The notes under the pieces are model-generated. The model was given only the letters and a program-made list of their open reading frames with translations, was not told the DNA's origin and did not search any database. Shown here one piece after another: positions 56,035-64,000 of a stretch of 64,000 bases of DNA. Every line of letters begins with the position of its first letter. The stretch's first letter is position 1. Source of the stretch: Aegilops tauschii subsp. strangulata (lineage: Eukaryota > Streptophyta > Magnoliopsida > Poales > Poaceae); NCBI RefSeq assembly GCF_002575655.3, contig NC_053035.3, positions 499,378,601 to 499,442,600 of the forward strand. The letters are read 5' to 3'. The position numbers and the translations under genes were made by a program.

Positions 56035-56869
56035 GTAGCTAAAGTGAGAAAGAAAATAGTCTTGGCACTAAGTCTATATTTCAAGAAGAAAAGCTTCGCA
56101 TATCACGGCTTCAGGGAATACCATCAAATCATCTCCCCGTCGCATCAAAGTACCATTCTTTTCCTCGTTTCTGTCCACCTGCACTATTCAAAGCGCCACT
56201 GCACAAAAGTCTAAAATGTTGAAAGTCGAAATCAAGAAGCGGAAATGTCAACAAAGCGGACCAACCACGGGCTAATCAATAAATTGTCCGCACCATCATA
56301 ATACCATGTATATGCATCTCATTACGATGAAATGTTAGATCGACAAGCGATTTTCTAACAAGTCTAATCGCCGCACCAAAGGGGATTGAACCTAATAGAT
56401 TCGATTAGTCCATTGTGTTGTATCCAAATGTTTCTCTTGATCTGTAGACGCTACCCGATCATACGGCACATCTTAGCTTGCCACTTGGATAAAGTGCCCC
56501 GTTCCAAATGTGTTGGGAACAATAACATTTTAGTATCTTTGCTTAGCGAGCCAAAAGTCTTCCGGGAAAAGACGGTTCTACCCCCGGGGGCCCAAAATAT
56601 CAAAAGGGGGAGAGATTTCCTGGCCGGTGGCGCACACACGAAGCCTGACCATTTCCATTTCTACCCCCAGCTCTTCCTCCCACGCGCCCACCACGACGGC
56701 GGGCCGACCACGTTCCCCTCCGCCGCCGCCGCCGCCCTGACCGCCCGCCGTGTCCCCGGCCCGCAGGCCGTCCTCCCCTCCTCCTCCTCCTCCCGCCCTC
56801 GCGCTCGCTCCTCCGGTCCGCCCACCAACCTACCAACCCGGGCCCCGATCCGCGCGGAGGGGGGAGGAA
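56035..56869. other. Upstream region and 5' leader of the DUF2062-like gene
   Basis: AT-rich to about 56570, then GC-rich with a run of CCGCCGCC and CTCCTCCTCC up to the start codon, as is usual for a grass gene 5' end. No clear TATA box is seen. Frames at 56386-56955 and 56600-56836 are compositional. Confidence 0.45.
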
Positions 56870-59294
56870 ATGGCGGTGGTCCTCGCGTGGCTCAACGCCA
56901 GGGTCGTCGATCCCTTGCTGCAGGTCATCCAGAGGTGAGGCCCGCTTCTATTTAGCATCTGGTCGCCGATTTGATGGATTGCTGCTGCTAACGATGGCGA
57001 GCCTTCTGTTGTTGCGGCGGTGGCCGGTGCAGGGGCGCGGAGCCGAAGCAGCTGGCCTTCTCCGCCGCGCTCGGCGTCACCATCGGGGTCTTCCCCATCT
57101 GCGGTACGTACGTGGTTGCTGCTGAATCCCCTACCTCTCGTCGACCAAAATTTATCTGCGGTTAACCGAGTCTAGATTCGATTGCTCCATACGCATGGCG
57201 TGTCGGCGCAGCAATACAGTACAGTACAATAGGATCCGATGTGTGCGTGTGCGGCCATAGTCGAGGACAACACGGCTCAGCTCCTGGGAAACACAGGGCT
57301 GCACGGCAGGCACCATGCTGCCATAAGCCGTTCATTCACATCTCCAGGAGTCCAGGACTCCCTCCCAAGTGATGGCTCTCCATTCAGATGTGTTCAGTGT
57401 TTTGCCTGTTGTGGTCTCATAACTGAATCGCGTGCGTCCTGTCTACCTGCCCTCTTGTCGTCAACATAGTTGGGTTTAAGATTTTACAGAGCTGGATTGT
57501 CACCAAAAAGCACCTGTCAATTACATGTAGTGGCTTAGGAAAATCCTTTTGAAAGTTGCTGAGTTTCAGCGTTAGGCTGGTGGTTGCTGTGTGACGTGCA
57601 GTTATTTTACGTCTTTCTTCAATTATATTGCTAGTCTTTCATAATATTTCTCAAAGCAACTTGATGTGAACTTGGCCTTTGATGATTGCAGGGACCACTG
57701 TTATTATCGGTGGACTTGCTGTGGCGATGTTAGGAGCTCGTTGCAATGCCGTTACTGTCATGGTTCTCAATTTAGCTGCTACTCCTCTTGAGCTAAGGTA
57801 AACACATGCTCAGCACTAAATACAGTGAATCAAATTCCATTTTATGGCTTCTTTTATAAGAATAGTTGCTGCTTCTTTGTCTAGCTTTATATCTGGAAAT
57901 AGTTGTCAGTTCCGTGTCAATCTTCATTTATAGAAATAGTTGTTGGTTCTTTGTCAAGCTTTAATTATATGAACAGGTGTTGGTTCCATGCCAAGCTTTA
58001 TGTATAGGAATAGTTGTTGGTCCGCTGTCGTGCCAAAAGATACAGACTTAAGCTCTATAGCACTAAACTATGTTGTTTCACTTAAATACCACTCAAACTT
58101 TGTTCTGTCATTTTGAACATTTTCATCCACTTGAGGCTAATTTCTCTTTTCTGTGCTATCCTTTACCCCCTCTTTAAACAGACATTCATTTACCTTATAT
58201 ATATAAAAGTGAGGGTGTACAAGACTCCACATAGCTCAAACTATGCTCATAAGTCATAACAGGGCAGATTCCTGTGCTCATAACTCTCAGGCTCCTTGTT
58301 CATAGGATACGTAACATGCACTAGAGTGCTGATACCCCGAATCTGCTTTGTCTATTATGCTACTTGAAAAAAAGTGGCTGGTGTTAATTCATATGCTGTC
58401 ACTAGTTGCCAGCTGTGATGGTCTTGAAAAAACAGATATCCTTTTCATGACTTGTTTAATGCCGAAGAAAGTTCTACAGTAGACTAATGTATTTCTTTAG
58501 TTTGGCTTTACAGTTGCATTGTGATAGACGTTTCAATCTAAATGATTATATATAATTGGGGGTAAATATCATGCCAAAATGGGCTATGTTGTAAGGAAAC
58601 AGTGGGAGACCATGCTCTATACCTCCAGGGACTTGTTTCTTTTTTAGCAGGGTTTGATCTTTGAAATTTTGCACGGCATACAACTTGCACCCTCCTCTGC
58701 TAATATTTATTTAAAAAATTGGAAAGTTTGTTCCGAATGGTCACTGATTTGTTGCATTTTCACTCCCGTTGTACCTAGTGCAGCAATTGTAAGCTATAAG
58801 CAATCATGTTTTAATTTATTTAGAGCTACCAATGAACTTTCATTTCACCGGATCCTCCCTATCTTGTTTCAATGCATTTGGCAGTGTCGTTTCCTGATTA
58901 CGTTTTCCTCAGCTTGATCATTCCTTTCTTGCGTTTGGGAGAAGTAGTCACAGGCGGTGAGCACTTCCCCTTGACATCTGATGCATTCAAGATGGTCCTC
59001 ACAGGCCATGCCTCAAAGGACGTGCTACTCAGCATTTTTCATGCGGTTAGTAAAATTGCTTCGGCCATCAAGTTTATCTCACCCATAAGAAATGAGCATT
59101 GTGTCGTCTTGTTCTCAGAAAACAGTACCATGACTGTTGCCGTTGTTGAATGAATACAGATTCTTGGCTGGATGGTTGCTGCACCGTTTGTGATGGCTGG
59201 GCTGTACACCTTGTCCGTCCCTTGTTTCAAGTACCTGGTCGGCAGGTTTGGCGTCATCCCATCGAGCCCCAGGACGCCGATGAAAGCGGTATAA
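56870..59294 (+). CDS. DUF2062-like small membrane protein (five exons)
   Basis: Exons 56870-56934, 57033-57103, 57692-57797, 58913-59045 and 59160-59294 join in frame into 169 residues. The protein begins MAVVLAWLNARVVDPLLQVI. It has the G-x-EPKQLAFSAALGVTIGVFP motif with ICGTTVIIGGLAVAML (residues about 23-58), where DUF2062 proteins have A-x-x-x-G-x-F-x-G-x-x-P-x-x-G. An N-AATPLELSLIIPFLRLGE segment follows, matching the family's NPxT-to-membrane transition. Three or four hydrophobic helices are visible, the last two near residues 127-155. The biochemical role is unknown, and an organelle or endomembrane location is only a guess. In exon 4 the acceptor TTTTCCTCAG (58911-58912) must be used, because an earlier CAG at 58884 gives a stop. 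No lesion is seen; it is convergent with the PPR gene downstream. Confidence 0.82.
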
Positions 59295-60273
59295 TGTAGC
59301 TGTTTCCCCCTAAAGCAACTTTATAACGCCCCTGAAGCCGTGTGCGTGAATTCATTATATTGTCCGATTGAGATGGTCCGGTCAATGATTTACTCAGCCG
59401 TCCTAACTCCTAGGCGCTGGCGCATAAATAGATTTGCAGAGACATATACTCATGTTAGCACCAGACTCAAAAGGCATATACTCCTGTGTTAGCATGCCAC
59501 ATGTTGAGGTGCTGTATCTTTTATATATCAAGTTGCTTCAATTCTCTTTTTTCTTTCTTTCTTTCACGTGTGCAACTCACCTGTTTCAAACTTGATGATA
59601 TTCATTCCCTCAAAAAAGAAGACTTGATGATATTCATGCATTACTTTGGAAAACTATGGGCTGTTCATTTGAGACATATTTCTTTTCATATCTACTAGGT
59701 TTTGCTTTGCCCGAACGAATCTGAATCCGAAATCGGGGTTGCGCCGTTGCTCGTCCACGCCGACTGATCTTACGGTGCCATCATCTGGACATCATCAGCC
59801 ATTCTCATCTGCATATGTGTGTCCACAGCCATTCTCATCTGCTGGCTCATGTTATGTAAACTGTGATCTACTGTCTGTTGATACTATGCTGACTGTATTG
59901 CGCTTAACTGTTAGTACTCCCGCTAGGGAAAGCTCGTGTATTATCGCGGAGCTCTAGGCAAATATGTACATAAACAGGTGGCATGTGTTCTGCTAAAATA
60001 TATCTCTCGTGCGATGATACAATAGTGATATAAACGTCCATAATACAGACTGTGTTTCGTTGGTCAGAACTCAAGTCCTGAAGCTCGGAAGGCATGTTCT
60101 GCAGAGCAATAACCACGTGTGACTGCATATAAAATGCATCGATACATGTGTAAGCTTTGTGAGCTCATGCTTGGCTTCTTCCAGCAATGTACCGTTAAGC
60201 AAAAAAGTAGTGCAGAGACATAATTACCAAAATGGACCTGTAAGCAGAAGCTAACAATGCTCATAAGTAAATT
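59295..60273. other. 3' flank of the DUF2062-like gene and intergenic DNA
   Basis: No coding region is recognised. TCATCTGCATATGTGTGTCC and a partial CAGCCATTCTCATCTGC duplication occur near 59795-59845. Confidence 0.4.
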
Positions 60274-60374
60274 GTCCCTTCGTTCACAAATATAAGATGT
60301 TTTAAACTTTTTTCTGAATCGGATGTATAAGACACGTAATTTGGCACAGAGGTAATGCTTGTGAACGGAGGGAG
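60274..60374. mobile_element. Stowaway-like MITE, degenerate
   Basis: The left end reads CCCTTCGTTCACAAATATAAG and the right end CTTGTGAACGGAGGGAG, inverted relative to each other. TA follows on the right (60375-60376); the left TA has decayed. Confidence 0.75.
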
Positions 60375-60663
60375 TAGATTACATGTTCCCATGAAGTATT
60401 TTTTCTTCTTCTTTTATGTCTCATTCAATAGCTCCATGGAAGGAATCATTTCACTTTTATCAGCTCCAACTTCTCACTGTGTCATGAACTTGCTCCAGAA
60501 TTATATGTAAAGGAAAGAAGAAACAATTCGGCCACCAATCACATAACCTCGTTTTAATTTGGTTGCGCTGCAAACTAGGCCTTTCTTCAGCTGCCTCCTC
60601 TTGTCACTTTGTCAGGGTGGAACAGAAAGCACAGGGATGGAACAAAAATGAGGCAGTCCAATA

Positions 60664-60820
60664 CTCCCTTCATTCCTAAATATAAGTCTTTTTAGAGATT
60701 TCAATAAGGACTACATACGAAGCAAAACGAGTGAATCTACAATCTAAACTACGTCTATATACATCCGTATATAGTCCGTATTGAAATTTCTAAAAGACTT
60801 ATATTTAGGAACAGAGGGAG
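60664..60820. mobile_element. Stowaway-type MITE, 157 bp
   Basis: It opens CTCCCTTCATTCCTAAATAT and AAGTCTTTTTAGA, and closes with the complementary TCTAAAAGACTTATATTTAG then GAACAGAGGGAG. TA duplications lie at 60662-60663 and 60821-60822. Confidence 0.9.
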
Positions 60821-61293
60821 TAGAAAATACTGATTTAAAATACTACTCAGAAAGGAATATGGATATACAAGACTAGTTTCCATTTACTTATTAATCCAAA
60901 AGGGATTGAGATAAGAGAACCTCTTACAATCATGCGGTCGGTCATCGGCTTTCGCCTACGAACAATACATGAACCTCATACCAAGCACGACCCACATGAA
61001 AGAAGAGATTAATTTGTGCATCAAGAAGCGATGGTTTTTTGGTGCATACGAACAGGCAGTGGCTAAAAATGACATCAAGCGGTCGAAAAATACTGGCGAA
61101 ATAGCTATAAGTAACGGATAGTCTCTACTGCTACCAGCACCAAGTACCATCAGATATCTTGATACTGCTTATGCACTAAAAGCATGTCCTGACTGTCGAC
61201 ACATATATTCATATAGAACAGCAAGAAACAGGGTTCGACGACACGCCACCACATTCGATCAGATAAAATCATCCAGGCACCATGTTCAATGGA
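60821..61293 (-). other. 3' flank of the PPR-DYW gene
   Basis: This stretch would contain the 3' UTR of the minus-strand gene. No other coding region is recognised. Confidence 0.45.
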
Positions 61294-63030
61294 TCACCAG
61301 TAGTCGCCGCAGGAGCACTTGCCCTCCTTGAAATGGTGGAACCGCTTGTTGTCCCTCACGATGAGCTCCCGCCCCACGATCCTCGACATGATCTTGATGG
61401 CGTTGTGGCAGTCCCCGCAGATCCTGAGGTTCTTGATGATGCGCAGCGGGGTCCTGGCCGGGGTGCTGATCAGGCCGTAGGCGATGGCCAGCCGCTCGCT
61501 GTGGTACAGTAGCGCCTGCTCCTTGGCCTCCTGGTCAATGTCGTGGAGCACGTACCTCGTGTCGGGGACGTAGCGCTGCTCGTTCACCACCTTCTTCTCG
61601 ATCTTGGGCGGCAGCCTGTACTCCCCCAGCTTGTTCCTCCCGTCCAGCATGTTGATCCCGAGCCGCCGCTTCGGGGGAGGGGTCGGGAGCTTCTTGGGGT
61701 TGGCCTTGGAGGGGTCGAGCGAGACCAGCAGCTCCTCCGCCCGGTCCTCGAGGTCAATGTCGCCGTTCATGCGCGCCAGGTTCAGGAGCGACTCCCAGAT
61801 CATGGCGTTGGGCTCGAACGGCAGCTTCTCGATGTACTCCACGGCCTCGTTGAGGTGCCCCGACTTGCCCAGCACCTCGATGATCCCGACGTAGTGCTCC
61901 ATGCCAGGCTCGATGCCGTGGTCCCGGGACATGGCGTCGAAGTAGAGGAAGGCCTCCTCGATGGCCTCCGAGTTGGCGCACGCGTCGAGCACGAGCACGA
62001 AGGTGCGCGCGGTGGGCGCCATGCCGCACCGCTTCATATCCTCGAAGAGCTGCAGCGCGGCGTCCCCGAGCCCGTTGCCGGCGTAGCCCTCGATCATGAG
62101 GTGCCAGGAGGCCATGTCCCGGTCGGGCATATGGTCGAACGTCCTGCGGGCGTGCGTCATGTTGCCGCACCGGCCGTACATCTCGAGGAACCGGTTGTTG
62201 ACCTGCAGGTCGGCCCGGAAGGGCGAGCGGAGCAGGTAGTCGTGCACCTTGCGGAGCTCCTCGAGCAGCTTGGGCGTGGAGCAGGCGCCGGCGAGCTCGT
62301 AGAAGGACGCGGCGTCCGCGCGCGCCCCCTTCTCGAGCAGCTCCACCGCCTCCTTGGCCCGCCCCTCCCTGCACAGCGCGATCAGCTTCTCCGGCCCTGC
62401 CGCCGGCTCGGGCGGCGGCGGCCCCTGCTGCTGCTGCTGCTGCTGGAGGTAACTGTTCTTCGGCGGGAGAGGGCCCTGCTGCTGCTGCCGCTGCGGGGAC
62501 GGGGCGGGAGGCGGCGGCGGCCCGTAGCCGTGGGGCGGCGGGGGAGGGGGAGGCCCCTGCCGCTGCTGCTGCTGCTGCTGCGGGGGCGGGGCCGGGGGAG
62601 GCGGACCGTAGCCGTGGCGCGGCGGGTAGTCGCTCCTCGGCGGCGGAGGAGGAGGCCCCTGCCGCTGCGGCGGGTAGTCGCTCCTCGGCGGCGGAGGAGG
62701 AGGCCCCTGCCGCTGCGGCGGGTAGGCGTTCCGCGGCGGGGGAGGAGGCGGCTGCTGGTAGTAGTTGTTGGCCGGCGGGGGAGGCGGGTGGCCCTGCGGC
62801 GACCACCGGGGAGGAGGGGATCCGGGGGGAGGCGGGCCCCAGTGCTGCTGCGGCGGGTGCTGGTGGCCCTGGCTGGGGACGGCGGCGGCGGCGGAGGGGT
62901 GGTAGGCGTGGGACGAGGAGAGGGCGCGGGCGGGGGTGAGGAGGTGGAGGAGAGAGCGGGACCTGGAGGAGGCGAGCGCGACGGAGCGCATCGGGCCGGC
63001 GGCCCGGTGGATGGCGGCGGCGGCGGCCAT
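61294..63030 (-). CDS. DYW2: PPR-DYW organellar RNA-editing factor, DYW2-like
   Basis: A single-exon 578-residue protein. The N-terminus (MAAAAAIHRAAGPMRSVALASSRSRS...) is Arg/Ser/Ala-rich with few acidic residues, a typical organelle presequence. Residues about 45-205 are a low-complexity Pro/Gln region. About five PPR motifs follow (ALCREGRAKEAVELLEKG, LEMYGRCGNMTHARRTFDHM, LFEDMKRCGMAPTARTF, then EAVEYIEKLPFEPNAMIWESLL). The E-type linker leads to a complete DYW domain with HSERLAIAYG (HxE deaminase motif), CGDCHNAIK (CxxC) and the terminal CGDYW. Short PPR array, Pro/Gln-rich N-terminus and conserved YVPDTRYVLHDIDQEAKEQALLYHSERL match Arabidopsis DYW2 (At2g15690) and its MEF8 relatives. 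DYW2 supplies a cytidine-deaminase-type domain in trans to PPR editing factors in mitochondria and chloroplasts. An in-frame ATG directly followed by the presequence supports the start. Confidence 0.9.
   Translation of the reverse strand: MAAAAAIHRAAGPMRSVALASSRSRSLLHLLTPARALSSSHAYHPSAAAAVPSQGHQHPPQQHWGPPPPGSPPPRWSPQGHPPPPPANNYYQQPPPPPPRNAYPPQRQGPPPPPPRSDYPPQRQGPPPPPPRSDYPPRHGYGPPPPAPPPQQQQQQRQGPPPPPPPHGYGPPPPPAPSPQRQQQQGPLPPKNSYLQQQQQQQGPPPPEPAAGPEKLIALCREGRAKEAVELLEKGARADAASFYELAGACSTPKLLEELRKVHDYLLRSPFRADLQVNNRFLEMYGRCGNMTHARRTFDHMPDRDMASWHLMIEGYAGNGLGDAALQLFEDMKRCGMAPTARTFVLVLDACANSEAIEEAFLYFDAMSRDHGIEPGMEHYVGIIEVLGKSGHLNEAVEYIEKLPFEPNAMIWESLLNLARMNGDIDLEDRAEELLVSLDPSKANPKKLPTPPPKRRLGINMLDGRNKLGEYRLPPKIEKKVVNEQRYVPDTRYVLHDIDQEAKEQALLYHSERLAIAYGLISTPARTPLRIIKNLRICGDCHNAIKIMSRIVGRELIVRDNKRFHHFKEGKCSCGDYW
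62635..62735 (-). repeat. 48-bp coding tandem repeat in the PPR-DYW gene
   Basis: The block GGGTAGTCGCTCCTCGGCGG and following bases to GGCCCCTGCCGCTGCGGC occurs twice head to tail, and a third, diverged copy lies alongside. Each codes for a 16-residue unit of the type SDYPPQRQGPPPPPPR. Confidence 0.85.
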
Positions 63031-63398
63031 GGCGAGGCGAGAGGCGGAGAATGGGGATTCTGGTGGGGAGAAACCGTACGGGGTTTATGCGAGCCCGGAC
63101 GGATGAGATATTTCCGGGCTCGCAGATGGGCCGCGCGTTTGCGTGAGCCTCCTCACTGGGCCTGTGCCGCCGTCTCAGCGCGTGACTGCAAGGCTTTACT
63201 CCCCTCAACAAAGTGTTTTTCTTTCTCTCAAAACAAATAACAAATTGTTTTTTTCCTAAAATTTTGATTTATTTCTTTCCTAAAAAGTGTTTTTTTGCAT
63301 AACTCCACATGATCATTTTTTAGGATAACTCCACTTCAGGTCATTAAAAATTGCATGAACACCATACTAAGTACTACTAGTAGTATTTAGAAAGTTTA
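63031..63398 (-). promoter_or_regulatory. Upstream region of the PPR-DYW gene
   Basis: About 150 GC-rich bases next to the start codon probably hold the 5' leader and core promoter. AT-rich DNA lies beyond. No TATA box is evident, which is common for PPR genes. Confidence 0.4.
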
Positions 63399-63711
63399 TG
63401 AACAATAAGTTCGAAAATAATAGAAAAAATCAAAAAAAATGAATTTTTTCCGTGGCAAACTTTAAAGAATGTTTTGAGTGCATGCAAAAATTCATCACAA
63501 GATCAAATCGGTACAAGGCGTGGTAAGGAAAACAAAATCGATACTCTGAAGATGTTACTTTCAAACGCATTTTGGAGCTCTGGTTTTGTTATTTTTGCCA
63601 TGACTTGCTCCAATGTGATTTCGTGATGTTTGCATGCACTTCAAACATTTTTTAAAGTTTGTGAAAAAAATTAGAATTTTTTGATTTTTTTTCTTTCTAT
63701 TTTACTGTTCA
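63399..63711. repeat. Long imperfect inverted repeat (fold-back, MITE-like)
   Basis: The left arm starts TGAACAATAAGTTCGAAAAT and the right arm ends TTTTACTGTTCA. Matching inner blocks are AGAAAAAATCAAAAAAAAT with its complement, and GTGCATGCAAA with TTTGCATGCAC. The arms are about 90-100 bp with a spacer of about 120 bp. No clear TSD was identified. Confidence 0.8.
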
Positions 63712-64000
63712 TGGCAGGAGCATTTGAGCTCGAGATTAGAAGAATACTTTCGAAGTGTATTATTTTATACAAATGTCAACAACAAAAAATTATCTTCAGC
63801 CAAGTCTGTAGGAAACACTACTCAATATTTAATGTTGCAAAAAAGGGGGAAGTATATTTGATGATGAATCTAACGATACAACCCCAGTATTGTAGAAGTT
63901 GGTATTATTTTCTACAAATTTGGAGACCTCAATACGAAAAAAAACATTTTCTTTAGGTTTCAAAGAATTCTGAAAAAACACACACATACATATGGATATA
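63712..64000. other. AT-rich DNA at the window edge
   Basis: No recognisable feature. A 91-codon frame at 63681-63956 has no known motif. Confidence 0.4.

Noticed and set aside
58885..58912. Earlier splice acceptor (TTTGGCAG, ends 58884) for exon 4 of the DUF2062-like gene
   Set aside because: It gives an in-frame stop after a few codons. The acceptor at 58911-58912 keeps the frame and has a better pyrimidine tract.
61543..63240. 565-codon open frame antisense to the PPR-DYW gene, and a 485-codon frame in another register on the minus strand
   Set aside because: Both overlap the real coding sequence. Their Arg/Gly/Pro/Ala-rich compositions come from GC-rich codons and simple repeats. No domain is visible.

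Overview
The window looks like genomic DNA from a Triticeae grass (wheat, Aegilops or barley type). The evidence is the transposon content: BARE/WIS/Angela-type copia LTRs, a gypsy element with a tRNA-Asp primer site and only gag-protease, CACTA elements with Triticeae-style subterminal repeats, Stowaway MITEs and Helitron 3' ends. There are four host gene loci in 64 kb, and most of the rest is transposon. The calls come from reading the sequence and from recalled family features. No alignment or database search was run.

Layout. 1-6.6 kb: remnant of a copia LTR, primer site and gag, broken by a CACTA element whose TNP2 transposase is frameshifted and truncated next to a small TIR element carrying a dead AP2/ERF-like gene. 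7.0-8.1 kb: a DUF1668-family gene with an apparent frameshift near its start. 8.3-12.3 kb: a MITE, a Helitron end, a GC-rich non-LTR element, a CACTA terminus, and a second copy of only the tail of the DUF1668 gene. 12.9-13.3 kb: a two-exon gene for a small secreted cysteine-rich peptide of MEG/ESF1 type, which an ORF scan misses because of its intron.

16.5-42.6 kb is a four-layer nest that can be fully ordered from target-site duplications. A GC-rich non-LTR element (13-bp TSD) was hit by copia element A (TSD TACAT). Its 3' LTR was hit by gypsy element B (TSD AGATA). B's 5' LTR was hit by copia element C (TSD GCATA/ACATA). LTR-LTR divergence judged by eye falls from A to B to C, as the nesting predicts. 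The DNA around the nest ends at a Helitron-like 3' terminus at 44.0 kb and carries a possible HAD-hydrolase exon fragment.

44-56 kb: tandem repeats, LTR fragments, and a complete 3.8-kb CACTA element (TSD TCG) that carries an intact four-exon accessory gene but no transposase. 56.9-59.3 kb: a five-exon gene for a DUF2062-like membrane protein. 61.3-63.0 kb, minus strand and convergent with it: a single-exon PPR-DYW gene closely resembling Arabidopsis DYW2, an organellar C-to-U RNA-editing factor. A long inverted repeat lies about 370 bp upstream of that gene's start.

No wholly new system was found. The items most worth a second look are the MEG-like peptide gene, the tail-only DUF1668 duplicate, the transposase-free CACTA with an intact spliced gene, and copia C, whose LTRs are young while its coding region is ruined.
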